64,000 nucleotides of DNA from Typha latifolia (GCA_019914945.1 CM034102.1:10033501-10097500), one strand, 5' to 3'. Shown: positions 13,101-23,850, counted from the stretch's first letter. Numbers and translations: made by a program. The notes: generated by a model not told the origin, from the sequence alone.

Positions 13101-16100
13101 TAAACCATTTAATATTCCCAATATCCACCTAAAATAACTAATAACCTAAAAAATATATCTCAGTCCTATTTTCTGCATATCCGATCGTATCTCAAATTTA
13201 TTCGGTAATTGAAGTGAATTATTTTAATTAAGATACAACAAAAATCTGTCAGATACGTGTCTAGAGCGTGTCTAGCCCATATTTGATATAGATTCAGGTC
13301 CTGTTTTGGAGTATCTTTCCTACCCAGAATGGCACAATCACTAATTTTAAACCAAAAACAAGAATTTTACCAAAATTCACCCGAGTTCATAACCTTTAGT
13401 TGTGATGAGTTTTGATCAGCAATGCATCTACTATGTATTACCAAATCTTGTTCAATTAATAGCTTGTCACAGCCTGTTTTCTTATTCAAACTCCAATTCT
13501 ATGTTATGATCTAATCACGAGCATAATCAAGTCGAGTCGAGTCAAATTGAGTTAGTTAGTTAGTTAGTTTTATCTTATTGTTTTAAATTTTAAATAAATT
13601 GCATAATCCATATGTAGACCCGATCCGCTAAGATTTCTATTACTATAAAAAGGAGTGGTCATGTGTTAGTTATTATCTATTGTAGAATGATCATTGAGTT
13701 AAATTATTATTTTTTATATTTTCTTTATCTTTTACCATAGCCGTTAGATTATCCTTATCTTTTTAGGAGTAGATCGTAACCGTATTAACCTTCCAATCTT
13801 TCAAACCTTAGCTACTATCTTCTTCTAGTAGCTACCCTACTTTACGGTCATTCATGATCACATTTGGCTATCTGCCACCCTCCAATGACCGCCGCAATAT
13901 TGGATATTTATCGTTCTGCCCCGTTCTGACCTTGCTCTACTATTTTATTTATATTTTTTTTATTTCAGACTTCTGATTTATATGAAACCAAAACAATTAG
14001 ATCCATAACTCATGAGGCTACCACTATAAAAAATTTCATAATTTTCTTAGATCCAGATTGGTCAAGATCTAGTTCGTAACATTGGTATCAGAGTCAGCAT
14101 TTCTCGGCCAATGATTAGCACTAGATCAAAGAAAATGAATGAGGAAGGAGCAACTATGGAGGGCCAAAATCTCGTCTCTATCTCTGTGGAGGTTTCCTTG
14201 GCACCACCACCACCACTAGAAACTGTTGACAATAAACCACCCACATGAGCGAAGGCGTTGATATTATCATCGAAGGAGGGGCTCCAAAAGAATCGAGAAC
14301 ACTCTAAAAGCCTTAATGGTATCTAATAGCATAAAGATCAAACTACCCCTACCATTTCGGAATTATAGTGTATTTATAATGGGTATTTAAGTCTTTTCAC
14401 TTTTTTTATTAACGGTGATTAATATTTGCAACTTTGAGTGTGTGTTGGGAGGGGCGGGGGGAGAGGGCTAGTTAAGTGCTCAAGTCAAAATCAACCAAAC
14501 CATAAAGAATTCAACTGTAAATTACCCTGACATCTATGAAGTACACATATGAATACAATACAGGGATATGGCAAATCATTGAAAAACAGGTTACAATCAT
14601 ACAATGCATCTAGTATTAATAAATAAAGTATTATATTATATTCTATTCTAATGACAATCTATTCATGTTTATTTGTAGAAAGTAAAAGATAACATATACA
14701 TGTAGGATTAAGAAACACATGAAATATACATATTTTAACACAACATACGAAATGTGCAAATTTGCATCTAAGTAACTAAATATTGTCACATTTCTCTACA
14801 CTCTCTCATAGAAGAAAACAAATTGGAGAGAAATAAAAAATATCCAAAATATAAAAATTTAATCACTTACACATATCATTCCTTTATATTTTAAGTCCAA
14901 AATAAGACGTAACATTTGACTTAGCTTCTTGATAGCAAAAGAAGCAAGTCTTCATGGTGGAATTGTGATCTAGTGGTGGAGAGGAGAAAGGACTAAGGTG
15001 GGACAGGCAGTCACTTCACTGCCTAGGCAAAAGGTGGGGGACAAGGTGGTCTAGCATTTTTTATATAGAAAAATTAAAAATAATTATATATGAAATATTT
15101 TTGATACTAATAGTATATATAAATTTGTAATAATGCACTACACCAGTTCATTTACATTTCACATTTTAAAAAGTAAAAACTAGTTATTGTACAAAATCTA
15201 TAAGACAGTAATAATTATTGATAGAAAACCAGTAAAAACAGTAATCAATAATCACTAATCAGTAACTACTGATTACTTCCTCCAGTTAACTCAGCAACTA
15301 TTTACTTAATTAGCAACTAGTTAGTAATTCCTCCAATTAATTATGTCAAACTATGAAAAAATTTCAGTAATCTTAATTCACAAACTAATTCACAATTAAT
15401 TCCTCAAATTAATATCTCTAGCTGCCTAACATAAATCTTAAGACTAATTGAATATTTGAACAATCAATAGTTCAAAACTATGAAAAAGAAAGCCAGAGAT
15501 GATGATCGAAAGAGTGATTTGGCCGTTTAGGGTTTTGACATTTTAATCAATCGGGAGATTGAGCAGGGGGGAGAGGGGTTTCTTTTTATAAAATGGTTAG
15601 TTACTTAAAACTCGACCCATTAAATTGAATCCAATCCGTTTCAACTTGATTCACTAATTGGCGAGCTGAAACCCGCATTCTCAAGCCACTAGCCCACCTA
15701 GCATCTTTTGTCACCTAGGCAACCCACCATGCAGCAAACCGCCTTATACAAGTGCCGACCATGTTAGCGGGGCAGTCGATGCGCCACCATGACCGCTATC
15801 CAAAAAACTAGATTGTAGTGAGGAAGGGTTGTAACCTTGGAGGTGTTTGGGGCATAAAGGGTGACATAGTAGACAAGGAAGCCAATGGGAGAGGAGGGAG
15901 GTTGATGCCATATGTGAGAAGCTCGTCAGCATTGAGAGAGGAAGACCGACATCATTGAGAAAGAAAGGAGGGGGCTAGGAAACGCCTTGGGTTTATGAAA
16001 GGATTTGGTTGATGCTTATTCCTTTTCACTCACTAATGACTTCACGGGTTAAAAGGATAAGACTTTGTAGGTTTAAACCATTTAATCTTCCCAATATCCA

Positions 16101-19100
16101 CCTAAAATTATTAATAACCTAAAAATATATCTCAGTCCTATTTTCTGCATATCCGATCGTATCTCAAATTTATTCGGTAATTAAAGTGAATTATTTTAAT
16201 TCAGATACAACAAAAATCTATCAGATATGTTTCCAGAGCGTGTCTGACCCATATTTGATATAAATTTAGGTCCTGTTTTGGAGTATCCTTTCTACCCAGA
16301 ATGGCACAATCACTAATTTTAAACCAAAAACAAGAATTTTACCAAAATTCACCCGAGTTCATAACCTTTAGTTGTGATGAGTTTTGATCAGCAATGCATC
16401 TACTATGTAGTACCAACTCTTGTTCAATTAATAGCTCGTCACAGCTTGTTTTCCTATTCAAACTCCAATTCTATGTTATGATCTAATCACGAGCATAATC
16501 GAGTCGAGTCGAATCAAATTGAGCTAGTTACTTAGTTTTATCTTATTGTTTTAAATTTTAAATGAATCGCATAATCCATATTTAGACCCGATCCGCTAAG
16601 ATTTCTATTCTTGTAAAAAGGAGTGGTCATGTGTTAGTTATTATCTATTGTAGAATGATCATTGAGTTAAATTATTATTTTTTATATTTTCTTTATCTTT
16701 TACCGTAGCCATTAGATTATCCTTATCTTTTTAGGAGTATTTTATAACCGTATAAACCATCCAATCTTTCAAACCCTAGCTACTATCTTATTCTAGTAGC
16801 TACCCTACTTTACGGTCATCCATGATCACATTTGGCTATTCGCCACCCTCCAATGACCGCCATAACATTGGATATTTACCGTTCTGTCCCATTCTGACCT
16901 TGCTCCACTATTTTATTTATATTTTTTTTATTTCAGATTTCTGATTTATATGAAACCAAAATTATTAGATCCATAACTCATGAGGCTACCACTATAAAAA
17001 TTTCCATAATTTTCTTACATCCAGATTGGTCTAGATCTAGTTCGTAACATTAGTATCAGAGTCGGCATTCCTCGGCCAATGGTTAACACTAGATCGAAGA
17101 AGATGAATGAGGAAGGAGCAACTATGGATGGCCAAAATCTCATCTTTATCTCTGTGGAGATTTTCTTGGCACCACCACCACCACTAGAAATCGCTGATGA
17201 TAAACCAGCCACATGAGCGAAGGCGTTGATAGAATCATCGAAGGAGAGCCTCCAAAAGAATCGAGAAGACTCTAAAAGCCTTAATGGTAGCTATCCGGGC
17301 TCATTACCACCCACCGCACCACCAGCACCACCGGCCATGCTAGAACTAGCCCCCCACGGTAAGGCAAACCCAAGCCGTGAGGATGGCAACCAACCGAGCC
17401 AAACCACGGCCACAGTGGAAGTCCACTGACTACTGCAAACCATTCCAACCAACTCTACGGCGCCGAAGAAGGCCCTAGCGATGGCCTCAACACCATCTTC
17501 ACTAACCATGGTGGAAGCTAGGGCCTGAAATTCTAGCCTTCCACCGGCGGTGATCCAGGCCCCACCGACCCAAACCATCATGATTGTTCACTTCCTTAGA
17601 CCATCCATATCTAAGCCATAGCCTAAACTGTATGCACTAAGACCCAAGCTCGAACCACCCATAGCTAGGATTTAGCTTAAGCCACCCGTAGTTAGGGCAG
17701 ACCATGGCTCAAATAAGTGGGCCATAGAGTAGAACCCATCGTGGGGCCCTCCTCCACATGGCAGGCAAGACCTACATAATGATCGAGAATATTTATTTTG
17801 AGAACGACGAAAGGTATAGAAACCACCATTGACGGATTGTTTGATCCGACCATGGGAGTCGAGTTAGTTGAGTCAAATTGAGTTAGTTCGTTAATTTTAT
17901 CTTATTATTTTAAATTTTAAATAAATCGAATAATCCATATGTGGATCTGATCTACTAGGATTTCTATTCCTATAAATAGGAGTAGTCATGTGTTGACTAT
18001 TATCTATCATAGAATGATTATTTAATTAAGTTATTTTTATTATCTCGTCTTTATATTTTATCGTAGCCGTTAAATCATCCTTATCTTTCTAGGAATAGAT
18101 CGTAATCATAGAAGCATTTCGATATTTCAAACCCAAGTCACTATCTTCCTACAATAGTCACTCTACTTTACAGTCGTCCACCACCACCTTTGGCCATCCA
18201 CCAACCTCCGATGACTACCGCAACATCGGATATTTACTGTTCTACCCCTCTTTAACATTGCTCCACTATTTTATTTATATCTTTTTATCTATACTCTGAT
18301 TTATGTAAAACTAAAACCATAAGATTTGTAACACGTGAGGCTACCACTATAAAAATTTCTATAATTTTCTTATATCCAGATCAGTCCAGATCTAGTTCAT
18401 AATATTTTATGAGATTTAATTTCAATCAATAAATGAGATTTAATTTGAATAAACCATTAAATGAGATCTCAATTTTGTCCCTCTCTCAATTTGGCATTCA
18501 ATGAGTAGGGAAGTGCCAACCTTGATTGTTTCATAGTGGGAGTTGGTGCAAACGATTTTCCAAAAGGGTGTGGTTTACTTTCGAGCGCGCCTATCAGGGT
18601 GGCCCCTCAGATGCGAAAACGTGCATCCCCAATAATGACTCACGTCGTAAAATAGGTGGGTGGGCCCTTTTACTAATACCACATGCAATCCGCTCTTTAT
18701 AGAGGTAGGAAGTAGGTGCATAATGCATTGGTACATTCGAGCTGGAACCCTTTTTTTTCACTTCTAGAAGATCTTTATCTACTTCATTATGTTCCATCTT
18801 TAACCTCCCACTAGTTATATCTCATATCTAAATTGATGAACCATGAACCATTTAGTTCTCATTTTTATTATCAATGAACAGCATACATTTAAGGTACGTA
18901 CCATACACTGTCAATGCTTAGGTAGCACTTATAGATCGGGACCAATTAAGAAAATCCACATGATCTACTTTTACCCAGGACTGGCAAAAGAAATGACAAA
19001 GTAGTCAAATCTGAGGCAAAAAATCACTTCCAACTTTTGGCCCCAGAAAATTACGTGCATCTCTAATTCCTCTGTTGTCTTTGTTAATCCAAAAAGGAAA

Positions 19101-19433
19101 AGAAATCAAGACAAGATAATTGAACTTAAAACAAGATGAAATTATAATATACTCATCATCTATGGAATTAATTACTGCGAAAGAAATAAAATTAATAAAT
19201 TAACCTGGGGTGTGGACGAAGGGATCCCAGATGGAGGGGCCGCGGCCACCCTTGAGCGCCATGCCCTCCACTTGGTAGGCGGAGGCGGCCGTGCCGAAGA
19301 CGAAGCCCTCCGGGAACGCGCTCCGGCTCAGACCGCCGGTGTCCATCTCCTGAGGTTGCTCTGCTACTACTACTGCTCGCCATTCGTAGTCGAGTAGGAG
19401 GAAGAACAAGAAAAGAGAAGTCAGTGGAGTCAT
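4137..19433 (-). CDS. GH1 beta-glucosidase, 11 exons
   Basis: Family 1 glycoside hydrolase that removes a beta-linked sugar from glucosides by a retaining mechanism. Exons, in gene order: 19205-19433, 11518-11576, 8042-8117, 7843-7914, 7660-7747, 6998-7241, 5313-5428, 5017-5234, 4875-4906, 4544-4646, 4137-4468. All have GT-AG borders and the phases agree throughout, giving about 522 codons, normal for plant GH1. Exon 1 has a hydrophobic leader ([10 protein letters not shown]) and then [18 protein letters not shown]. The acid/base motif TFNEP puts Glu at about 201. The nucleophile motif LSENG puts Glu at about 411. That 210-residue spacing is typical. The C-terminal part has [17 protein letters not shown]. 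The leader suggests secretion or vacuolar transport. The MDQPGN motif after the nucleophile is typical of grass-type BGLU proteins; substrate cannot be told. It appears intact despite introns of 7.6 and 3.4 kb full of repeats. Confidence 0.93.
5429..6997. other. Intron 6 of the beta-glucosidase
   Basis: A 1.57-kb A/T-rich intron. I see no inserted element, gene or long repeat in it. Open frames here are short and unsupported. Confidence 0.6.
7411..7456. repeat. 23-base perfect tandem duplication
   Basis: GAACGCTAATTTACAGAAAT plus GTT occurs twice head to tail, inside the intron between exons 5 and 6. It is probably a small replication or repair duplication. Confidence 0.9.
8794..9147. mobile_element. 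hAT-like non-autonomous element, 354 bp
   Basis: The 8-base direct repeat ATTCGAAC lies at 8786-8793 and 9148-9155. The element begins CAACGATGGCCATGCCA, and its other end read inward is CATGGATGGCTGTGCCA, an imperfect terminal inverted repeat. The interior contains repeats of GGCATG/CATGCC. An 8-bp target duplication and CA-starting ends fit the hAT superfamily. No transposase is encoded. It lies in intron 2 of the GH1 gene. Confidence 0.7.
9234..9255. repeat. (AT)n microsatellite
   Basis: A run of about 11 AT units in the GH1 intron, just right of the hAT-like element. Confidence 0.95.
9765..10589. mobile_element. hAT-like non-autonomous element, 825 bp
   Basis: The ends read inward are CAAGGTTCCAAGTATTGG and CATGGTTCCTAGTTTCGG. 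Both run into copies of GGGATCGGGATCGG, so the inverted repeats are about 40 bases with mismatches. The flanks ACCAAAAC (9757-9764) and GCCAAAAC (10590-10597) match at 7 of 8 positions, an aged 8-bp target duplication. The interior is A/T-rich at left and a long CT-rich block at 10000-10440, whose open frames are low-complexity artefacts. It has no transposase and lies in GH1 intron 2. Confidence 0.65.
10590..11517. other. Rest of GH1 intron 2 left of exon 2
   Basis: A/T-rich intron with a CT-rich patch near 10780-10990 and a few TTTTAAGTTA repeats near 11420-11470. No gene is recognised. Confidence 0.5.
11518..11576 (-). CDS. Isolated 59-base exon 2 of the beta-glucosidase
   Basis: The minus strand reads ...ACAG|GA AAT ATT..., then codons for [19 protein letters not shown], then AAG|GTAATC. 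This matches the short second exon usual in plant GH1 genes (xxADVTVDEYHRYK), with Arg replaced by Leu. Exon 1 ends in phase 1 and exon 3 starts in phase 0, so a 59-base exon is exactly what restores the frame. It is listed separately because it is 7.6 kb from exon 1 and 3.4 kb from exon 3 and is easily missed. Confidence 0.9.
11577..12432. other. GH1 intron 1, unassigned part
   Basis: A/T-rich sequence following exon 2 on the plus axis. Short open frames are present, but none resembles a known protein. No repeat structure is seen. Confidence 0.5.
12433..12590. repeat. 79-base tandem duplication
   Basis: Two head-to-tail copies start at 12433 and 12512 (ATTCTCACCAACACTAG ... CATGAATTTT), with one visible base change. 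It is intronic. Confidence 0.9.
12733..14331. repeat. Tandem segmental duplication, copy 1 (1.6 kb)
   Basis: The unit runs from CTAATAGCATAAAGATC to AGCCTTAATGGTA. It recurs immediately afterwards from 14333. It contains ~770 bases of ordinary flank, an LTR (13502-14081), a primer site, and about 240 bases of element interior. The two copies differ by scattered substitutions and by a 1.4-kb insertion in the second. The direct head-to-tail junction and the shared non-element flank show a duplication of DNA and not two independent insertions. Confidence 0.8.
13502..14081 (+). repeat. LTR, duplicated copy
   Basis: Starts TGTTATGATC and ends TTCGTAACA. It is followed at once by TTGGTATCAGAGTC, the tRNA-Met-type primer site. 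It is about 580 bp and nearly identical to the LTR at 16474-17049, because it was copied with the tandem duplication. It has no matching 3' partner of its own. Confidence 0.75.
14333..17289. repeat. Tandem segmental duplication, copy 2, interrupted
   Basis: This copy matches copy 1 over 14333-14643 and again over 16028-17289. At the break, copy 1 reads TATATTC directly followed by ACTCACTAATGAC, so copy 1 is the empty site. The sequence beyond 17289 is the original continuation of the LTR element interior. Confidence 0.8.
14644..16027. mobile_element. 1.38-kb insertion of unknown type
   Basis: This DNA is present in duplication copy 2 and absent at the same point in copy 1, so it arrived after the duplication or was lost from copy 1. 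It contains GCCTAGGC-type words at ~15025 and an inverted counterpart near 15695-15725, but I find no clear terminal repeats or target duplication. Short frames inside (for example minus strand 15744-15932) resemble nothing I know. It could be a nested DNA element. Confidence 0.45.
16474..18404 (+). mobile_element. Small LTR retroelement lacking pol
   Basis: 5' LTR 16474-17049, 3' LTR 17838-18404 (567 bp, moderately diverged), and interior of only about 790 bp. The primer site TTAGTATCAGAGTC follows the 5' LTR. The interior holds a short proline-rich frame at 17226-17429 ([11 protein letters not shown]). No zinc knuckle, protease, reverse transcriptase or integrase is visible. This is the layout of a TRIM or LARD-like non-autonomous element that would need enzymes from another element. 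The LTRs have a TATA-like CTATAAATAGG near 17971. It lies in GH1 intron 1. Confidence 0.65.
18405..19204. other. GH1 intron 1, part next to exon 1
   Basis: No recognised element. A 67-codon minus-strand frame at 18594-18797 matches no family I know. The donor site AG|GTTAAT of exon 1 lies at the right edge. Confidence 0.5.
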
Positions 19434-19475
19434 CCTGTCGCCTCTGGAGGACGAAGAGTGAATGAGCTCCGAGAT

Positions 19476-19484
19476 GTTTATATA
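19476..19484 (-). promoter_or_regulatory. TATA box of the beta-glucosidase gene
   Basis: TATATAAAC on the minus strand lies 43-51 bases before the ATG at 19433. A start about 30 bases downstream would leave a leader of only 15-20 bases. Position and sequence fit a plant core promoter; no other element is recognised. Confidence 0.6.
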
Positions 19485-20837
19485 ATTTAGCTTACAATAG
19501 TTCGAAAGATGACTCCCAGCTTAGTACGTACTGCTGTAAATAGAAGGGTTGAATTATAAATAGCATAAAGACAGGGTGTTCATCGTAAAAATACTAAAGT
19601 TTAGGTTGGTTACTTGGAAATTTTCTAATGCGGTACAAACAGTCATTTCCAACCGGAGGGGGGGGGGCTTTTCTTGGCTTCATTCAATTTAGCTGCCCAA
19701 CCTGTTACAGTGTTTCTTGAAGGTGACTCTAAATTAGTCATCTCCTATGCTGAGGGTTTGGGCAAACACCCCTAGCTTATTCGGTTCATCGTTCATGTTT
19801 ATCTCTTGCTAAAAGCGTACTTTAGAGCGTATCTTTTTTAGCACTCCTTTAGGGAGTGCAAATTTACTGTGAACTGAGCTGCCTTTCAGAATAGATCTGA
19901 ACAGCCATTTTATTTTGAGTATCTAATCCTTGCCTACGGAGCTTTCAAATTGTATCTCATTTGACGCTTCGGGACCATGCATGTTGAGTTAAAGATACAG
20001 AGACTCGTGGTTTTCTAAAATCACTTAACATGAAATAATTTCTTTTCTAGCATTTAAACCTTAAAAGATTAAATATAGACTAGGCAAATGGTTAATTACG
20101 TTTAGATACAGAGTAGCTTAATAGATAAAATCATTTAATCTAAAGTTCAAACTATTAAATTATTAAATAATTTATTTTATAATAATGATTTGAGGATAGA
20201 ATCCACTCAGTTCTTCCTACGGAGGGGGCTTTATGGATTTTACTATAGTTAGTTTGTAAAGGTAAAATGTACTTTTCTGATGAAAACCTATCTATATAGG
20301 TACTGTACATGCAATAGATTGCTGCAGCCCTAACTGCTGGGATCCAGAAGGTAGGGTAGGTACTACTACTAGGAGTGTTTTTGGACTGGCTACATCTAAT
20401 ACAGCGTTAAAGGATTTTTTTAGTTTATTAAAGAGGTCTGACAGACTGGCTAATATTAATATTTATGCATATAAGAAAACAACGATAAGAATTATGACGG
20501 TTCTACTGCAATTTTTTCTTATAGTTCCTTTCATAATTAGTTACCACTAATTGCTCTCGACTAAGTATCTTTATCTGATGTCCTGATATGAGCTTGTATA
20601 CTTTATGCTCATTAATAGACACTGACTTTATGTCTATTAAAAGACTATCAACATATAAAGCCTTTTTTAGCCTTTATATGAGTCAGATGCTAGCCCCTCA
20701 GTTATACGATTTGTAAGTAGAATCGCTGTGTGACGTGAATAATTGACACATAACCTTCATTTATCCTCTCCTTAGCAATATAACATTATTAAAGAAGATA
20801 ACAACTGCAGTATTACCACAATATACCTTAAGTGGCC
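19485..20837. other. Upstream spacer, possible retroelement RNase H scrap
   Basis: This is the upstream region of the GH1 gene. A G10 run lies at 19662-19671. Plus-strand codons near 19710-19770 read VFLEGDSKLVISYAEG and then a stop, which resembles the RNase H domain at the end of plant LINEs (EGDS is an active-site-like motif). The match is short and I rate it weak. The remainder shows nothing. Confidence 0.35.
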
Positions 20838-21110
20838 TTAAAATGAAGTCTCTCCTACTGGTGTGGCAATCAACATAATATCCTCTAAAGGTTCCTTTAG
20901 TATGTCAGCATGGCAAGCAAAAGAACTTGAAATAAAGGAATGTGTGGCACCCGGATCAAATAAAACTCTTGCTATATGCGAAAATAATTTTAGAGTACCT
21001 GTGGCCACGTCATTAGATGCCAAAGCGTCGTGCTCCGTCATCGCAAAGATCTGGCTACCTCTAGACTTTCGACCAGGCTGAAAGGAACCTGCCCAGCACC
21101 ACTTGCAGGG
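20838..21110 (-). pseudogene. Gypsy aspartic protease fragment
   Basis: The minus-strand frame contains RVLFDPGATHSFISSSFA, the retropepsin active site of gypsy elements, with DPG where DSG is normal. About 70 codons remain, bounded by the (GAA)n block on the right and by unrelated sequence on the left. It resembles, but is not in line with, the gag-protease piece at 2039-2710. Confidence 0.75.
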
Positions 21111-21119
21111 TGCAATCAG

Positions 21120-21254
21120 AGGGGAGAAGGGAAGGAGGAGGAGGAGGAGGAGGAGGAAAGGAAGAAGAAAGAGAAGAAGAAGAAGAAGAAGAAGAAGAAG
21201 AAGAAGAAGAAGAAGAAGAAGAAGAAGAGGGGTGGGCCATGGGGGAGAGAGAGG

Positions 21255-21297
<43 letters not shown>

Positions 21298-21450
21298 GAG
21301 GGAGGCTCATCGACGCTAGTGGAGGTGGCGGCGGCAACGGGTAGAGAGAGAAAGAGTGATTGATAGAGAAAGAAAGAGAGAAAGGTGACAAAGAACTCGA
21401 AAGAAGAGAGAGAGCGAGAGAGAGAGAGAGGAAGAAAAGGGAGAGAGGCG
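21120..21450. repeat. Compound GGA / GAA / GA microsatellite block
   Basis: (GGA)n near 21132-21156, (GAA)n near 21170-21228, (GA)n near 21258-21295, and looser GA-rich sequence up to 21450. All overlapping open frames are low-complexity (Glu/Arg/Lys or Ser/Leu) and are not genes. Confidence 0.9.
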
Positions 21451-21658
21451 GTGGGAAGGGAGACTACGGCGGGGGCCCACCGCGCCAGCTGGCTCGGCCA
21501 GGTTGGCCGGGCCAGCGCTTGGGGCGCGTGGCGCCCATCCTAGTTGCCACTGCATGGCACGAGCTGTCGTGCCATGTAGTGCAGGAAATATTTTTTTTGT
21601 TGTTACAGCAATGATTTCTTAGTGCTATCACTTTCATAAGGAATAATAGAAGGTGGAG

Positions 21659-22416
21659 TGATAGGTTATGGAACGATCCTTTCAAGATCTAGATTGATTG
21701 TAGGAAGCAGTCTGCACAACCGAGGGAAAATATTTACCAAATATTTTTTTATAGTTAAAGAATTTTGAAACTAAGGTTGATCAATTCGTAACTTCTTGAC
21801 CTACATTTTTTATATTTACACCCTTTGCATATTCGAACTACAACTAAAACTAAAATACGCTAGAATGGGGATGATGGTGGTAGTGATGGGTGAAGTGGAT
21901 GATAGGGTTATGGACGATAATAGAGATGAGGGTGGATGGTTGATGTAGTTTAAGGGTAGGAACAAAGGGGAAGAAGTGGTTGAGATCCCAAGGAAGAGGG
22001 AGGACTTGACAGACGAGGGAGATTAGAAGATAGATGAGATCTTGCCAACGATAGAGGTGGCTAGTTAGTGAAGAGGGATGGGGGAGATTAGGGTCGAGAA
22101 ACTAGAGAAAGGATTGAGGAGGATAGAAACTAATATTTATTTATCATAATGATTTTGACTACCATTCTCATCTTTATAGAGGCTAGCCAAGAAGTCAAAA
22201 TAATAATTATTAACCCTAATTCTAGTGGACTCCCGCCGATCACGTTCGAACACATCCAACCGCATTCGAACGCACATTTTGCGTTCTCTATTTTTGCAAA
22301 CTGATGTATGCGTTCGAACGTGCCCTCTTCCGCGTTTGAACGCGACCTACAAAAAATTTATTTTAATGAAAATAAATAACTAATGCAATAAGAAAAGACT
22401 CTAGCAAGGTGTATCA
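21659..22416 (-). repeat. Gypsy LTR, minus strand
   Basis: In the sense direction it starts TGATACACC and ends CATAACCTATCA, matching the LTR at 47598-48430 from end to end. It has the cluster of (C)GTTCGAA(C/T)G words at about 22240-22350 that marks this family. It is about 758 bp. Confidence 0.75.
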
Positions 22417-22439
22417 TAGAGGCATAGAGGAAGAAGAAC

Positions 22440-23850
22440 CATATATAATAGAATAATTATTAAAAAAACTTTCAAAATAACTTTTAATCGTTACAGCAAC
22501 GATGACCCGACATGAACTTCTCATTGCATCTAAAACATAATCCCTTGGCCCTTCGCTCCTCTACCTAGGTAGGTGTAAGAGTTCGTACATGGGCCCTAGG
22601 AGCTGTCTTCATATCTGAAGAAGTGTGAAAAGAAGGTCGTGGTCCAACAATACCTGGGAGGATCCTTGGGGGGTAAATCGAGTTGCTGGGGCTACCTGTA
22701 TTATCTGTTGCTTGTTAACCCATGGTTGCTTCATATGGCCAATGAATGCTTGATGTTTGTCTTCCATAAGCAAGGCATCCTCCACAACTTGCCCTAGGTT
22801 CAACGGTTGCAAGGCACGTACATCAGCCTAAATTTCTTCTCTTAATCTAGCAATAAAGGTGGCTTTGAGTTGCCCGTCTGTCCAAGGTGGTACACAACAA
22901 CTAGACACCCGTTTGAACTCTTCTTAGTAAGCCCTCACCATTGTCTTTTGGACCTTCTTCATCAACAAAGCATCAAAATCCTTGTACTTCGACAATCCAA
23001 ACTGTTTATAGGCCAAACAGTAAAACTCCTCCCAAGTTGTTATTCCTCTATGTATTGTCACCGAGCGATACCACCATAATGTTGTGTCCTTCAAATGAAA
23101 AGATGTAAGGAGCACCCTTTAATCTTCTTCAATGCCATGGAAGTCAAAAAATTGTTCGACACGGTAAAGCCAATTCAGCGAGTCACCTCCTTTGAATTTG
23201 GGGAATTCTAACCGCATCGTTCGCCCGCGAATACCGGTATCATGGATTGGATTGAAGTGAGCTCCAGCCCTAACCAGGGGAGGATGCTCCTAGGGACATG
23301 CCATCTCTCTATGGTGTCCTCTCGCTATAGCCATAATGTTATCTTCTTCTTCTTCCCTCTCAATCCAGGGATCATCATCTTCTTTGTCAACAAACCATGC
23401 TTGCTGGCGAGCTCCTCTTTCCTCAATTCAAGCGTGGCTTCCCTCCTGGTCCTTGGTCAACTGGCGAAACCATCATGGGGTTTTCGGGGGTGGAAGACTT
23501 GGGTACTTCTGATCCTTGATTTGACCCTTTTTGGATCGCCTACAACAACTCGACATTTTGTTGCGCCATCGCTTGAATCAAGGTTTCGATAGTTTGAGCA
23601 AGGATGGTAGAGAAGGTTTGTCCCAATGCTTCAATGAACTTTGACAGCAGCATCTCTATGTTTGGGTCGATGAAGGAAGATGGAGGAGGAAACGATGTGT
23701 GCACGTGGTCCTCTTGCCCTTTGTTGCCCAATGATGGATTTGTAGAATTCTGCTCTCCCGTGCGCATGGATGTCTCCCCTTCTTCTCTTTTTCGAGCCAC
23801 CAAAGATCTCATGGTTGATGTTATTGTGGATGCGTGCCAAGGAAAGCTGG
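22440..23850 (-). pseudogene. Gypsy gag remnant with zinc knuckle
   Basis: Minus-strand pieces in order are a gag start (about 23812-23540, with IEALGQTFSTILAQTIETL), a capsid-like part (23115-22924, FHLKDTTLWWYRSVT) and a knuckle near 22500-22560 (GLCFRCNEKFMSGHRC, CX2CX4HX4C). The same blocks occur in order in the 42.7-kb element (HLQGTTLHWYRS; GLCFRCDEHFTPGHRC). Several stops and frame changes break it. Everything after the knuckle (protease, reverse transcriptase, integrase) is missing. Confidence 0.8.

Noticed and set aside
13502..17049. LTRs at 13502 and 16474 as the 5' and 3' ends of one retrotransposon
   Set aside because: Both are followed by the same primer site and gag-like start, and share upstream flank. 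This is a tandem duplication.
8118..19204. Loss of exon 2, making the beta-glucosidase a pseudogene
   Set aside because: A first pass missed the exon. It was then found at 11518-11576 with exact borders and phase.
21030..21555. Several overlapping frames of 60-100 codons
   Set aside because: All are products of GGA, GAA and GA microsatellites in different phases.
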